From Salininema proteolyticum (lineage in GTDB: Bacteria > Actinomycetota > Actinomycetes > Mycobacteriales > Micromonosporaceae), in the NCBI RefSeq assembly GCF_042685645.1, contig NZ_JBHUNX010000001.1:4960001-5024000 (forward strand): a stretch of 64,000 nt of DNA, written 5' to 3'. Below the pieces are notes generated by a model. It saw nothing but the letters and a program-made list of their open reading frames with translations. It had not been told where the DNA came from and did not search any database. A program made the translations under genes and the position numbers. Positions 8,946-18,041 of the stretch are shown here, piece after piece. Numbering within the stretch: position 1 is the first letter of the stretch; each line of letters opens with the position of its first letter.

Positions 8946-10295
8946 CTAGCCGACGAGCGGACGGCCCATCGGGTACTGGTAGCGGCGCTGCCGTCCGCGG
9001 ATGGCCAGGGCCGTGGCGAAGAGGACCGGCCCGATGCGCCCCACGTACATGAGGAAGATCAGGATCGCCTGCGATCCGGGGGTGATCGCGTCGGTGATGC
9101 CGGTCGACTGCCCCACCGTCCCCGCCGCGGAGGCCACCTCGAACATGATGTCCTGCAGCGGGATGTCCGGGTTCAGGTACTGCACGGACTGGATGCCGCC
9201 GGCCACGAGCGCGACGTAGATGAGCGCCACCGACAGCGCCTGCCGGATGGCGTCGGGCGGGATCTGGCGGCGGAAGGCCGAGACGTCGGGGTCGCCGCGC
9301 AGCTCGGACCAGATGACCCAGGCGAGGAGGAAGAACGTCGTCACCTTCATGCCGCCGGCGGTGGAGGCCGAACCGCCGCCGATGACCATGAGCACGACGC
9401 TGACGAGGACGGAGTCGGTGGTCAGTTCGCCGGTGTCGAAGGAGTTGAAGCCGGTGGAGCGCAGCATGCTGGACTGGAACAGCGCGTTGAGCGTCTTCTC
9501 CTGCCAGGGCATGGGCCCCAGGGTCCCCGGGTTCGCCCACTCGTAGAAGAGGAAGAGCGCGAAACCGATGACGAAGAGGAAGCCGGTCCCCCACAGGGTC
9601 ATCTTGGTGTGCAGCGACCAGCGGCGGTGCCCCCAGCCGCGCCGGGTGATCTCGAAGAGCACCGGCATGCCGAGGCCTCCGACGATCGAGGAGACGATGA
9701 CGATGACGAGGATGACCGGATCGGTCCGGAAGCCGGTCATGGAGTCGGAGAAGAGCGAGAAGCCGCCGGCGTTGAAGGCGCTGACGGCGTGGAAGAGCCC
9801 GGTCCAGAAGGCGTCGAAACGGTCGTAGCCGTAGGTGAACCGGAAGCGCAGCGACAGTACGACGGTGGCGAGGAGCTCGACGGCCCCGAAGATGGCGAAG
9901 GCCTTGAGCAGGATGCCCTTGAGGTCGCCCATGTCGAGGGTGCGGTTCAGCTCCGCCTGCGTCAGCAGCCGCCCGGTCAGCCCGATCTTGCGGGAGACGA
10001 CGAGGCCCATGAAGGCCGCGGTGGCCATGATGCCGACGCCGCCGATCTGCATGGCCAGCATGATGACGCCCTCGCCGAAGAGGCTCCAGTGCGTCGAAGT
10101 GTCGAGCGTGATCAGCCCGGTCACGGTGATCGCCGAGGTCGCGGTGAACAGAGCGTCCAGGAAACCGGTGGGGGCGGAGCCGCTCTGGGAGACGGGCAGC
10201 AGGAGCAGCGCGGTGACGAGGAGGATCGCGGCCGCGAAGCCGAAGGGCACCAGGCGGACCGGGTGCCGGGAGAACCATTCCGACCAGGAGTTCAT
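8946..10295 (-). CDS. TrkH/KtrB-family potassium uptake membrane subunit
   Basis: A 449-aa polytopic protein with four M1-P-M2 repeats of the SKT superfamily. The four selectivity-filter loops are visible: SAITVTGL, VSAFNAGGFS, LRSTGFNSF and SAAGTVGQSTG, each with the filter glycine. It forms the K+ (possibly Na+-coupled) pore gated by the cytoplasmic RCK protein encoded just upstream. It starts at ATG 10295, 3 nt after the trkA stop, so translation is probably coupled. About 450 aa is nearer KtrB than the longer TrkH. Confidence 0.93.
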   Translation of the reverse strand: MNSWSEWFSRHPVRLVPFGFAAAILLVTALLLLPVSQSGSAPTGFLDALFTATSAITVTGLITLDTSTHWSLFGEGVIMLAMQIGGVGIMATAAFMGLVVSRKIGLTGRLLTQAELNRTLDMGDLKGILLKAFAIFGAVELLATVVLSLRFRFTYGYDRFDAFWTGLFHAVSAFNAGGFSLFSDSMTGFRTDPVILVIVIVSSIVGGLGMPVLFEITRRGWGHRRWSLHTKMTLWGTGFLFVIGFALFLFYEWANPGTLGPMPWQEKTLNALFQSSMLRSTGFNSFDTGELTTDSVLVSVVLMVIGGGSASTAGGMKVTTFFLLAWVIWSELRGDPDVSAFRRQIPPDAIRQALSVALIYVALVAGGIQSVQYLNPDIPLQDIMFEVASAAGTVGQSTGITDAITPGSQAILIFLMYVGRIGPVLFATALAIRGRQRRYQYPMGRPLVG

Positions 10296-10298
10296 AGA

Positions 10299-10979
10299 TC
10301 AGGTGTGGGAGGCGAAAGCCTCCACCTTCTTGGTCTTGCCGGAGACGATCAGGGTGTCGCCCTCGTGGACGACGGAGTCGGGGGTGGCGTAGGTGAAGTC
10401 CTCGCCGGGGGCCTTGATGCCCACGACCGTGACGGAGTACTTGGTGCGCAGCTGCGAATCGCCGAGCTTGCGGCCCACCGCCTCGGCCGGGGCCTTGGTC
10501 TTGACGATGGCGAAGCCGTCGTCGAACTCGATGAAGTCCATCATCTTGCCGGTGACGAGGTGGGCGACGCGCTCGCCCATGGCGGCCTCGGGGTAGACGA
10601 CGTGGTGGGCGCCGACGCGGTGCAGTATCTGGCCGTGCTTGGCGGTGATGGCCTTGGCCCAGATCTCGTTGACGCCGGCCTCCTCGCAGGCGAGGACGGT
10701 GAGGACACTGGCCTCGATGTCGGTGCCGATGGCGACGACGACGTGGTCGAACTCGCCGAGGCCCAGCTGCTTGAGGACGGTCGAGTCGGTGGCGTCGGCC
10801 TGCACGACGTGGTCGAGGGTGTCCGACCAGCGTTGGACGACCTCGGGGCGCTCGTCCATGGCGAGGACCTCGTGCCCCAGGCGCGTGAGCGAGTGGGCGA
10901 CGGCGGAGCCGAAGCGGCCCAGGCCGATGACCGCGACGGCGTCCTCATCGGCGAGGTCGTGTCGGTTGAACAGGGCCAT
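10299..10979 (-). CDS. TrkA/KtrA-type RCK potassium channel regulator
   Basis: A 226-aa cytosolic protein with an N-terminal RCK_N Rossmann domain (G19-L-G21-R-F-G24, then the acidic residue in MDERP) and a C-terminal RCK_C domain (about residues 145-226). By family knowledge it binds ATP/ADP or NAD(H) and controls the KtrB pore. It is the first gene of the two-gene uptake operon and divergent from rodA. ATG 10979 preceded by GAGGATG. Confidence 0.93.
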   Translation of the reverse strand: MALFNRHDLADEDAVAVIGLGRFGSAVAHSLTRLGHEVLAMDERPEVVQRWSDTLDHVVQADATDSTVLKQLGLGEFDHVVVAIGTDIEASVLTVLACEEAGVNEIWAKAITAKHGQILHRVGAHHVVYPEAAMGERVAHLVTGKMMDFIEFDDGFAIVKTKAPAEAVGRKLGDSQLRTKYSVTVVGIKAPGEDFTYATPDSVVHEGDTLIVSGKTKKVEAFASHT

Positions 10980-11275
10980 GGTGCATCCTCAGGGTGTTCG
11001 GGCCGGTGCGTACCTGAACACGATACCCGTCCGTCCGGCGGGCCACAGTCCGACCGCGACGGTCGAGTGCGCCCCGCTACGGCGCCGGTGCTCTTCTGTT
11101 CCGGTGCGGGTGCCGCCGTGCGTCGGAGGCGTCGGTCCGTCCCGGTCAGTGAAAGGGGCTAACGTTCCGCGATTGAGCGGTGGAGACGTGAATGGCGCGT
11201 TACGCTGTGCCCACCTGTGGTGTCAAAGCGACGAGAACACTTCACAAAGCGTGTGCGATATGAGGTAATCAAGGG

Positions 11276-12898
11276 ATGAACCAGGCGGTGTCCGCGCGGG
11301 CCAAGGCGAAAGGGGGCGAGCTGCCGCTCACCCCGGTGAAGGGCATGCCGTTGCGGACCTCTCGCGGGGCGGTCATGCTCGTGGTCGCGATGGCCTGCGT
11401 GGCGGTCTTCGAGATCGCCGTCGAGACGGCGGTCCACGGCGAGATGGGGTCCCAGACCTGGGTCTTCACCGGCGCGGCCTGCGCCGCCATGGCCGGGGCG
11501 TGGGGGCTCTCGCGCTGGCTGGCCCCGTACGCGGACCAGCTGATCGTCCTGGCCGCCGCGATCCTGACCGGCCTGGGCGTGGTCTTCCAACGGAGGCTGA
11601 CCCTCACCGACTTCAACGACCCGCTGCCGGCCGACGCGGGACCGTTCGCCGACGCGGGCGGCCGCCAACTGATCTTCGCGCTCGTGGGCATCGCCTTCTT
11701 CGCACTGGTGCTCATGCTGTTCAAGGACTTCCGCACGCTGCGCGGATACGCCTACATCCTGGGCTTCGGCGGCGTCATCCTGGCGGCCCTGCCGGGCCTG
11801 CTGCCCTCGTCCATATCGGAGCGCAACGGGGCGAAGAACTGGATCATCGTCGGCCCGGTCTCGGTCCAGCCCTCGGAGTTCGCCAAGATCGCCCTGCTGG
11901 TCTTCTTCGCCTACTACCTCTACCGGCACCGGGACGTACTGAGCGTGGCGGGGAAGAAGGCCATGGGGATCCAGTTCCCGCGGCTGCGGGACTTCGGGCC
12001 GATCATCATCATGTGGGTCGCCTCCATGGGAATCCTGGTGCTGGAGAACGACCTGGGATCGTCACTGCTGTTCTTCGGCCTGTTCATGGCCATGCTCTAC
12101 ACGGCGACGAGACGCGTCTCATGGATCATCATCGGCCTGCTGCTGTTCGTCGGCGGGTGCGTGGCCATCTACCCGTTCTTCGAGCACCTCCAACTGCGCG
12201 TGCAGATCTGGCTCGACCCGTTCAACCCCGCGTACGTCAACGACCAGAGCTACCAGCTCGTCCAGGGACTCATCGGACTGGGATCGGGCGGACTGATCGG
12301 AGCCGGCCCCGGAGGGGGAGAGCCGAACATCATCCCGTTCGCCGAGTCGGACTTCATCCTGGCGGCCCTGGGCGAGGAGATCGGCCTGGCCGGCCTCATA
12401 GCGGTCTTCCTGCTCTACGGGATCCTGGTGGAGCGGGCCTTCAAGACCGGCGTCATGCAGCGCGACGGGTTCGGGAAGCTGGTCGTAGCCGGCCTGGGCT
12501 TCTCCTTCGCCTTCCAGATCTTCGTGGTCGCCGGGGGCGTGAGCGGACTGATCCCGCTGACCGGCCTCAACACCCCGTTCCTGGCGGCGGGCGGATCGTC
12601 CATGCTGGCCAGTTGGATCATGATCGCCCTCCTGGTGCGGATCTCGGACGACGCGCGGCGCCCGTGGAACCCGTCGTTCGGCCTGCAGAAGATCCAGCCG
12701 CCGCCCGAGTGGTTCGCCGCGCACGGCGACAGGCCCGTGGCGGGGGTCCGCGAGGAGGCCGACATGGCCCCGGCCGGGGACCAGGAGACCCAGCTGATCC
12801 TCGCCCAGGAGACCGGGCAGATCGTGTCCGAGGACGTCAGCCCGGTGACCGCCGAGCCGGACGTGGTGGACGAGCCCGACGACGAGGAGGAGAAATGA
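11276..12898 (+). CDS. rodA: RodA/FtsW-type SEDS peptidoglycan glycosyltransferase
   Basis: A 540-aa protein with about 12 TM segments. SEDS proteins polymerise lipid II glycan strands with a cognate class B PBP. Family motifs include NGAKNWI, PSEFAKI and ENDLGSSLLFF, and the C-terminal membrane part has GLTPLTG-type features (LIPLTGLNTPFLAAGGSS). The hydrophilic Glu-rich tail (about residues 465-540) is probably cytoplasmic. Its stop overlaps the pbpA start (ATGA), and the gene order rodA-pbpA-pknA-pknB matches mycobacteria. pstP, fhaB and fhaA, which usually precede rodA, are missing. ATG 11276 with GAGG 10 nt upstream. Confidence 0.93.
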   Translation: MNQAVSARAKAKGGELPLTPVKGMPLRTSRGAVMLVVAMACVAVFEIAVETAVHGEMGSQTWVFTGAACAAMAGAWGLSRWLAPYADQLIVLAAAILTGLGVVFQRRLTLTDFNDPLPADAGPFADAGGRQLIFALVGIAFFALVLMLFKDFRTLRGYAYILGFGGVILAALPGLLPSSISERNGAKNWIIVGPVSVQPSEFAKIALLVFFAYYLYRHRDVLSVAGKKAMGIQFPRLRDFGPIIIMWVASMGILVLENDLGSSLLFFGLFMAMLYTATRRVSWIIIGLLLFVGGCVAIYPFFEHLQLRVQIWLDPFNPAYVNDQSYQLVQGLIGLGSGGLIGAGPGGGEPNIIPFAESDFILAALGEEIGLAGLIAVFLLYGILVERAFKTGVMQRDGFGKLVVAGLGFSFAFQIFVVAGGVSGLIPLTGLNTPFLAAGGSSMLASWIMIALLVRISDDARRPWNPSFGLQKIQPPPEWFAAHGDRPVAGVREEADMAPAGDQETQLILAQETGQIVSEDVSPVTAEPDVVDEPDDEEEK

Positions 12899-14394
12899 AC
12901 CCGGCCATACGCCGCACCGGCGTCATCGCCCTGATCCTGCTGGGAGCGGTCTTCCTGCAGTTCAACAAGGTCCAGTTCCTCGACGCGGCCGACCTGGCCG
13001 AAGACGGCCACAACGCCCGCCAGGAGATAGAAGAGTACTCCGTTCCCCGCGGCGAGATCCTCGCGGCGGACGGGACGCAACTTGCCGTCTCCCAGCCCTC
13101 GCCGGAGGACTCGCGGCTGAAGTACTACCGGACCTACCCGGAGGGAGCCCCCTTCAGCTACCTGACGGGGTTCAAGTCCCTGAACGTCGGCTCCTACGGA
13201 CTGGAGCGGGCCGAGGGCCCCGTCCTGGACGGCAGCGACGCGCTGTTCTTCACCGACAAGGTCAAGGACCTCTTCACCGGCGAGACCCCGCTGGGCGGCA
13301 ACGTCCACACCAGCCTGGACCCCGACCTGCAGAGGCAGGCCTACGACCGGCTCTCCGGCACGGGCGTGCCGGGCGCGGCCGTGGTGATGGACCCGAGGAC
13401 GGGAGAGGTGCTCGCCGACGTCGGAACCCCCGGCTACGACCCCGACGACCTCGCCTCCAACGACGGGGAGACCGCCGAGAACGCCTGGCGCGAGATCGCC
13501 GGCCCGGACGGGACCGACCCGGAGAACAACCTCCAGGACCCCTCGCGCCTGCAGACCTATCCGCCGGGATCGACGTTCAAGGCGGTCACGGCCGCGGCCT
13601 TCATCAAGAACGGCTACGGGAACGCGAACACCATGGTCCCCGCGGGAAACTCGTACGACCCGCCGGACACCGACCACACCATCACCAACCAGGGCGACCA
13701 GTGCCCCGAGTCCGAACTGCCTCTGAAGGAGGCGTTCGCCCGCTCCTGCAACACCACCTTCGCGCAGCTGTGCGTCAACGACCTCAGCGCGGGCGAGATG
13801 CGGGACATGGCCTCCGACTTCGGCATCGGCGAGGAGTTCGAGATGCCCCTCACGGTGGCGAAGTCCGAGATCGGCGACATCGACTCCCCGGCCTTCCGCG
13901 CCCAGTCCTGCTTCGGGCAGCAGAGCGTGAGGCTCACGCCCTTCCAGAACGCCATGATCGCCTCGGCCATAGCCAACGACGGCATCCTGATGGAGCCCAG
14001 CCTGGTCACGAAGATCACCGACCAGAAGAACGGCGAGACTCTGCGGAACATCCGCCCCGACCAGTACAACAGGGTGCTCTCGCAGGCCGACAACGAGCAG
14101 ATGCGGATCCTCATGGACGAGGTCGTCAACGGGGACCGCGGAACCGGCGGAGCGGCCCGGCAGGGGGGCTACGACATCGCGGGCAAGACCGGGACCGCGG
14201 AGAACACCGACGAGAAGGGCGACGACCTGCCCACCCACGGCTGGTTCATCGGATACGGGGGAGAGGAGGGCTCCGACACGCCGACGGTGGCCGTCAGCGT
14301 CTTCGTCAAGAACTACGGCGACGCGGGCTCCGGCCTGGCGACCCAGATCGCCGGCGAACTGATGGCGCAAGCGCTTGAGGACCAGGGCAACTGA
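12895..14394 (+). CDS. pbpA: Penicillin-binding protein A (class B transpeptidase)
   Basis: A 499-aa bitopic protein with a short cytoplasmic tail, one TM helix (residues about 8-24), a non-catalytic dimerisation region and a transpeptidase domain. Active-site motifs: S226-T-F-K229 (SxxK), S284-C-N286 (SxN) and K431-T-G433 (KTG). It cross-links peptidoglycan and is expected to pair with the RodA encoded by the overlapping upstream gene (ATGA at 12895-12898). In mycobacteria PbpA is a PknB-dependent septation factor, and the same operon here encodes both kinases. Confidence 0.95.
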   Translation: MNPAIRRTGVIALILLGAVFLQFNKVQFLDAADLAEDGHNARQEIEEYSVPRGEILAADGTQLAVSQPSPEDSRLKYYRTYPEGAPFSYLTGFKSLNVGSYGLERAEGPVLDGSDALFFTDKVKDLFTGETPLGGNVHTSLDPDLQRQAYDRLSGTGVPGAAVVMDPRTGEVLADVGTPGYDPDDLASNDGETAENAWREIAGPDGTDPENNLQDPSRLQTYPPGSTFKAVTAAAFIKNGYGNANTMVPAGNSYDPPDTDHTITNQGDQCPESELPLKEAFARSCNTTFAQLCVNDLSAGEMRDMASDFGIGEEFEMPLTVAKSEIGDIDSPAFRAQSCFGQQSVRLTPFQNAMIASAIANDGILMEPSLVTKITDQKNGETLRNIRPDQYNRVLSQADNEQMRILMDEVVNGDRGTGGAARQGGYDIAGKTGTAENTDEKGDDLPTHGWFIGYGGEEGSDTPTVAVSVFVKNYGDAGSGLATQIAGELMAQALEDQGN

Positions 14395-14518
14395 CCGGGC
14401 CCCGATTCGATCTCACTGGGTACGGCACTCGGGAGGGCTCTGGTGTCGGTGCCATATGCTTGAGGGGAGATCGCGATGGGGCGTGCCGCCCGGAGCAGAC
14501 CTGAGGAGAGAGCCCGAC

Positions 14519-15742
14519 ATGTTCAGCCCTGACACACTCCTGGGAGGGCGCTACCGCCTGACTGATCCCATCGCCGCCGGCGGCATGGGGGAGATCTGGA
14601 AGGCTCAGGACACCGTCCTGGAACGCGTCGTCGCCGTCAAAGTCCTCCTTCCCGAGCTGGTGACCGACACCGAGTTCATCCAGCGCTTCCAGGCCGAGGC
14701 CAAGATCGTCGCGGCCCTCGACCACCCCAACATCGTCTCTGTGTACGACTACGGGGAGGCCGCCACCGAGGACGGATCCCGGACCGCCTACCTGGTCATG
14801 CAGTTCGTCGACGGGGAGAGCCTCGCCGACCGCCTGGAGCGGGGGACCATGGAGCCCGCCGAGGTCCTGCCCCTCACCGCCGCCATCGCGCGGGCCCTCC
14901 AGCACGCCCATGAGCACGGCATCGTCCACCGCGACATCAAGCCGGGCAACATCCTCCTGCGGCGCGACGGAAGAGCCATCCTCACGGACTTCGGCATCGC
15001 CCGCTCGCACGGCAGCGCGGACCTCACCCAGACCGGAGCGGTCATGGGCACCGCCTCCTACATCGCGCCCGAACAGGCCGAAGGCCTCGGCGCCACCGCC
15101 CTGTCGGACCAGTACTCGCTGGGAGTCGTGGCCTACCACGCCCTCTCGGGCGCCAAGCCCTTCAACTCCGAGAACCCCATCGAGGTCGCCCTCCACCACA
15201 TCCGCACCCAGCCCCAGCCCCTGCCCCAGCACCTCCCGCCCGCCGTTGTGCGGTGCGTCGCCACTTCCATGGCCAAGGACCCCGCCCAGCGCTACGCGAA
15301 CTCCGCGGAATTCGCCTCCGCCGCCGAGGCGGCGCTGCAGGGCCAGGCCGTGACCCCGTCCGGGGGAACCAACCGCACCTCCGTCATGACCGGCGTCCCC
15401 GCCGGAGCGCCCGCGCCCCAGACCGGCGCGTACGGTGCGCCACCGGTCGGCGAGGGCAGCGGGTCTGGCACTCCGGGAGGCGGCAAGTCCCGCCTCACGC
15501 TCGTCGCCGTTCTGGCCACCGTCCTCACCATCGTCCTGGCCGGGGGAGCGGCCTGGTACTTTACACGCGGCGGGGAGGAGGACCCCGACAACGGGGGGAC
15601 CGTCGAGAACACCTCCGAGCCCTCCGACTCCGCGAGCGAGTCCGACGACGACGCGGACGAGCCCGACGACGACAACGATGACGACGACACCGACTCGCCG
15701 GGCGGACAGCTCGGCGAATGCCTCGACCCGGACGGCTGCTGA
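14519..15742 (+). CDS. pknA: Membrane Ser/Thr protein kinase, PknA-like
   Basis: A 407-aa Hanks-type kinase. The kinase domain covers about residues 9-270, with a glycine loop (IAAGGMGEI), VAVKVLL lysine, catalytic H137-R-D139 in HRDIKPGN and D157-F-G. A TM helix at about 325-347 precedes a roughly 50-residue Ser/Asp/Glu-rich extracellular tail without PASTA repeats, which makes it PknA rather than PknB. An upstream in-frame extension is rejected because GAGGAGAG precedes the ATG at 14519. In actinobacteria PknA/PknB control cell shape and wall synthesis, consistent with rodA-pbpA upstream. Confidence 0.9.
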   Translation: MFSPDTLLGGRYRLTDPIAAGGMGEIWKAQDTVLERVVAVKVLLPELVTDTEFIQRFQAEAKIVAALDHPNIVSVYDYGEAATEDGSRTAYLVMQFVDGESLADRLERGTMEPAEVLPLTAAIARALQHAHEHGIVHRDIKPGNILLRRDGRAILTDFGIARSHGSADLTQTGAVMGTASYIAPEQAEGLGATALSDQYSLGVVAYHALSGAKPFNSENPIEVALHHIRTQPQPLPQHLPPAVVRCVATSMAKDPAQRYANSAEFASAAEAALQGQAVTPSGGTNRTSVMTGVPAGAPAPQTGAYGAPPVGEGSGSGTPGGGKSRLTLVAVLATVLTIVLAGGAAWYFTRGGEEDPDNGGTVENTSEPSDSASESDDDADEPDDDNDDDDTDSPGGQLGECLDPDGC

Positions 15743-15891
15743 GACCGATGTCCAGGGGACGCGTGCCCGGCGACCGGCAAGATCACAGGCCGGGCGCGCG
15801 CCCGGCCCGCGTTGGAGGGTGACGATCGCGACCAGCGACGACGGGTCCGGACGACTCCCCCTAGAAGCGGATAACACGGCGGAACGATCGC

Positions 15892-15897
15892 TACAAT
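15892..15897 (+). promoter_or_regulatory. Possible -10 box upstream of pknB
   Basis: TACAAT about 54 nt before the pknB ATG, in the 208-nt gap after pknA. No clear -35. It would allow pknB to be expressed apart from the upstream genes. Confidence 0.35.
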
Positions 15898-15950
15898 CAA
15901 CCAAGACGCAGAACTATGAGGCGTAGACCATTGAGGAAAACGAGTCGACG

Positions 15951-17891
15951 ATGAGTGAAGAACCCCGCCTGCTCGGCGGACGCTACGAGGTGGCCGAGAC
16001 CATCGGTTACGGCGGCATGGCCGAGGTCCATCGCGGCCGCGACCGCAGGCTGGGCCGTGAGGTCGCGATCAAGCTGCTGCGCTCCGACCTCGCCCACGAT
16101 GAGACCTTCCTCATCCGCTTCCGCCGAGAGGCGCAGAACTCCGCCTCCCTCAACCACCCCAATATCGTCGCCGTCTTCGACACGGGTGAAGAGGACGGCA
16201 TCCCCTACATGGTGATGGAGTACGTCGACGGCAAGACCCTGAAGGAGTACCTGCTCGCCGACGGCGCCTTCGAGCCGGCCCGCGCCGCCGAACTGGTGGC
16301 CGACTCCTGCTCCGCGCTCGACTTCAGCCACAAGCACCACATCATCCACCGCGACATCAAGCCCGGCAACATCATGCTCACCTCGACCGGCCAGGTCAAG
16401 GTGATGGACTTCGGCATCGCGCGGGCGCTGGCCAGCGGCCAGTCCACGATGACCCAGACCTCGGCCGTCATCGGAACGGCCCAGTACCTCTCGCCGGAGC
16501 AGGCGCGCGGCGAGACCGTCGACGCCCGCTCGGACGTCTACGCCACCGGCTGCGTCCTCTACGAGCTCCTGGTGGGGCACCCGCCGTTCACCGGCGACAA
16601 CCCGGTGTCGGTGGCCTACCAGCACGTCAAGGAGGACCCGACCCCGCCGAGCCAGGTCAACCCGGCCATCCCGCCGCAGATCGACGCGGTGGTCATGAAG
16701 GCCCTGGCGAAGAACCCGGACAACCGCTACCAGTCGGCCGGGGAGATGCGCGAGGACCTCATGCGCGCGGCCGCCGGCGGCGCCGTCACCGCGCCCATGG
16801 TCATGCCCTCGTCGGACGAGACGCAGATCGTCGGCGGAGCCGGCGTCGGCGCCCCGAACACCGAGACGATCACGCCCATCGAGACGCGCAAGAGCAAGAA
16901 GCGCGGCCCGTTGATCGCGTTGATCACCATCCTGGCGTTGCTGGCCATCGGCGGCGGCGCGTGGCTGGTCTGGGCCCTCGGCAACGGCGAGGAGGGCAAC
17001 GGGTCCGTCACCGTCCCCAATGTCATGGGGCAGACTCAGGAAGAGGCGGAGAAGCAGCTCGAGGCCGACAATTTCGAAGTCGCCTACGAGCGCGAGACCG
17101 CCGACACCGCCGACGACGAGGACATCGGCACCGTCACCGAACAGGACCCCGAGGGTAATACCCAGGCTAAAGAGGGGTCGACGGTCACGATCACCATTCT
17201 CGAGGCGCCGGGCAAGATCTCCCTCGACGACTACCGCGGGCAGCAGTACAGTGAGGCCGAAGAGGCGCTCGAGGACGCCGGCTTCGACGTGGAGCGGGAG
17301 GACGACGACGATTCCAGCGAATCGCCGGGAACCGTCGTGGACCAAGACCCGCCGGGCGGCAGAGAGGTCGACAGGGGAGCGACGATCACCCTGACCGTCG
17401 CCTCCGGCGCCAACCAGGTCGAGGTCCCGAACGTGACCGGGGTGTCCGAGGAGCACGCCCAGTCGCGGCTCGACGACCTCGGCCTCGAGATGGAGATCGA
17501 GTACCGCGCGGACAACGGAAACCCGGACGTCTCCATCGACCAGGACCCCCCGAAGGGGACGACCGTCGAGAAGGGGACCACGGTCACCGTCTTCTTCCCG
17601 GGCGTCCAGATCGAGTTCTCCAACGGCACCACCACGGTCGCCGAGTTCATGGCGACCTACGGCGAGCAGCTGGAGATCGAGTGCGTGCAGCAGGGCTCGG
17701 GCGGCTCCTGCAACGACACCGACGTGGTGGTCGGGAGTGCCCCGCCCAACGGTGACACCGTCGCTCCGGGCACCCCGGTGACGATCGACGCGCGCGATCC
17801 GGACGACGAGGACGACGGAGGCGAAGGCGGCGAGGACGACCCGTCCACCGATCCGTCGGAGTCGGAGGATCCGCTGGACCCGACCGGCTGA
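15951..17891 (+). CDS. pknB: Membrane Ser/Thr protein kinase with four PASTA repeats, PknB-like
   Basis: A 646-aa kinase. The N-terminal Hanks domain has IGYGGMAEV glycine loop, H133-R-D135 in HRDIKPGN, DFGIA, and an activation loop with the T/S-rich TMTQTSAV sequence. A juxtamembrane basic patch leads to a TM helix at about 318-342. Four PASTA-like modules of about 65 aa follow outside the cell; the third begins VEVPNVTG and the fourth is the most divergent. A Glu/Asp-rich tail ends the protein. PASTA domains bind muropeptides or lipid II, so this is the wall-sensing kinase of the operon. Confidence 0.95.
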   Translation: MSEEPRLLGGRYEVAETIGYGGMAEVHRGRDRRLGREVAIKLLRSDLAHDETFLIRFRREAQNSASLNHPNIVAVFDTGEEDGIPYMVMEYVDGKTLKEYLLADGAFEPARAAELVADSCSALDFSHKHHIIHRDIKPGNIMLTSTGQVKVMDFGIARALASGQSTMTQTSAVIGTAQYLSPEQARGETVDARSDVYATGCVLYELLVGHPPFTGDNPVSVAYQHVKEDPTPPSQVNPAIPPQIDAVVMKALAKNPDNRYQSAGEMREDLMRAAAGGAVTAPMVMPSSDETQIVGGAGVGAPNTETITPIETRKSKKRGPLIALITILALLAIGGGAWLVWALGNGEEGNGSVTVPNVMGQTQEEAEKQLEADNFEVAYERETADTADDEDIGTVTEQDPEGNTQAKEGSTVTITILEAPGKISLDDYRGQQYSEAEEALEDAGFDVEREDDDDSSESPGTVVDQDPPGGREVDRGATITLTVASGANQVEVPNVTGVSEEHAQSRLDDLGLEMEIEYRADNGNPDVSIDQDPPKGTTVEKGTTVTVFFPGVQIEFSNGTTTVAEFMATYGEQLEIECVQQGSGGSCNDTDVVVGSAPPNGDTVAPGTPVTIDARDPDDEDDGGEGGEDDPSTDPSESEDPLDPTG

Positions 17892-17957
17892 CCGGACTAG
17901 ACCACGGCCCGGGCCGGCCGATCCGGGCCGCACCTGAGGCTGAGGGCACATGACCAC

Positions 17958-17989
17958 AGGCCCGGACGGGGCGACCCGTCCGGGCCTTT
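17958..17989 (+). terminator. Terminator of the rodA-pbpA-pknA-pknB unit
   Basis: Perfect 13-bp stem (17958-17970 and 17975-17987; arm AGGCCCGGACGGG), GCGA tetraloop and a short T-run, 67 nt after the pknB stop. Confidence 0.8.
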
Positions 17990-18041
17990 CGCGTCTGCAC
18001 GCTGCACTTCCTTTGTGGCTCAAAGTATGCAAACATGACCT

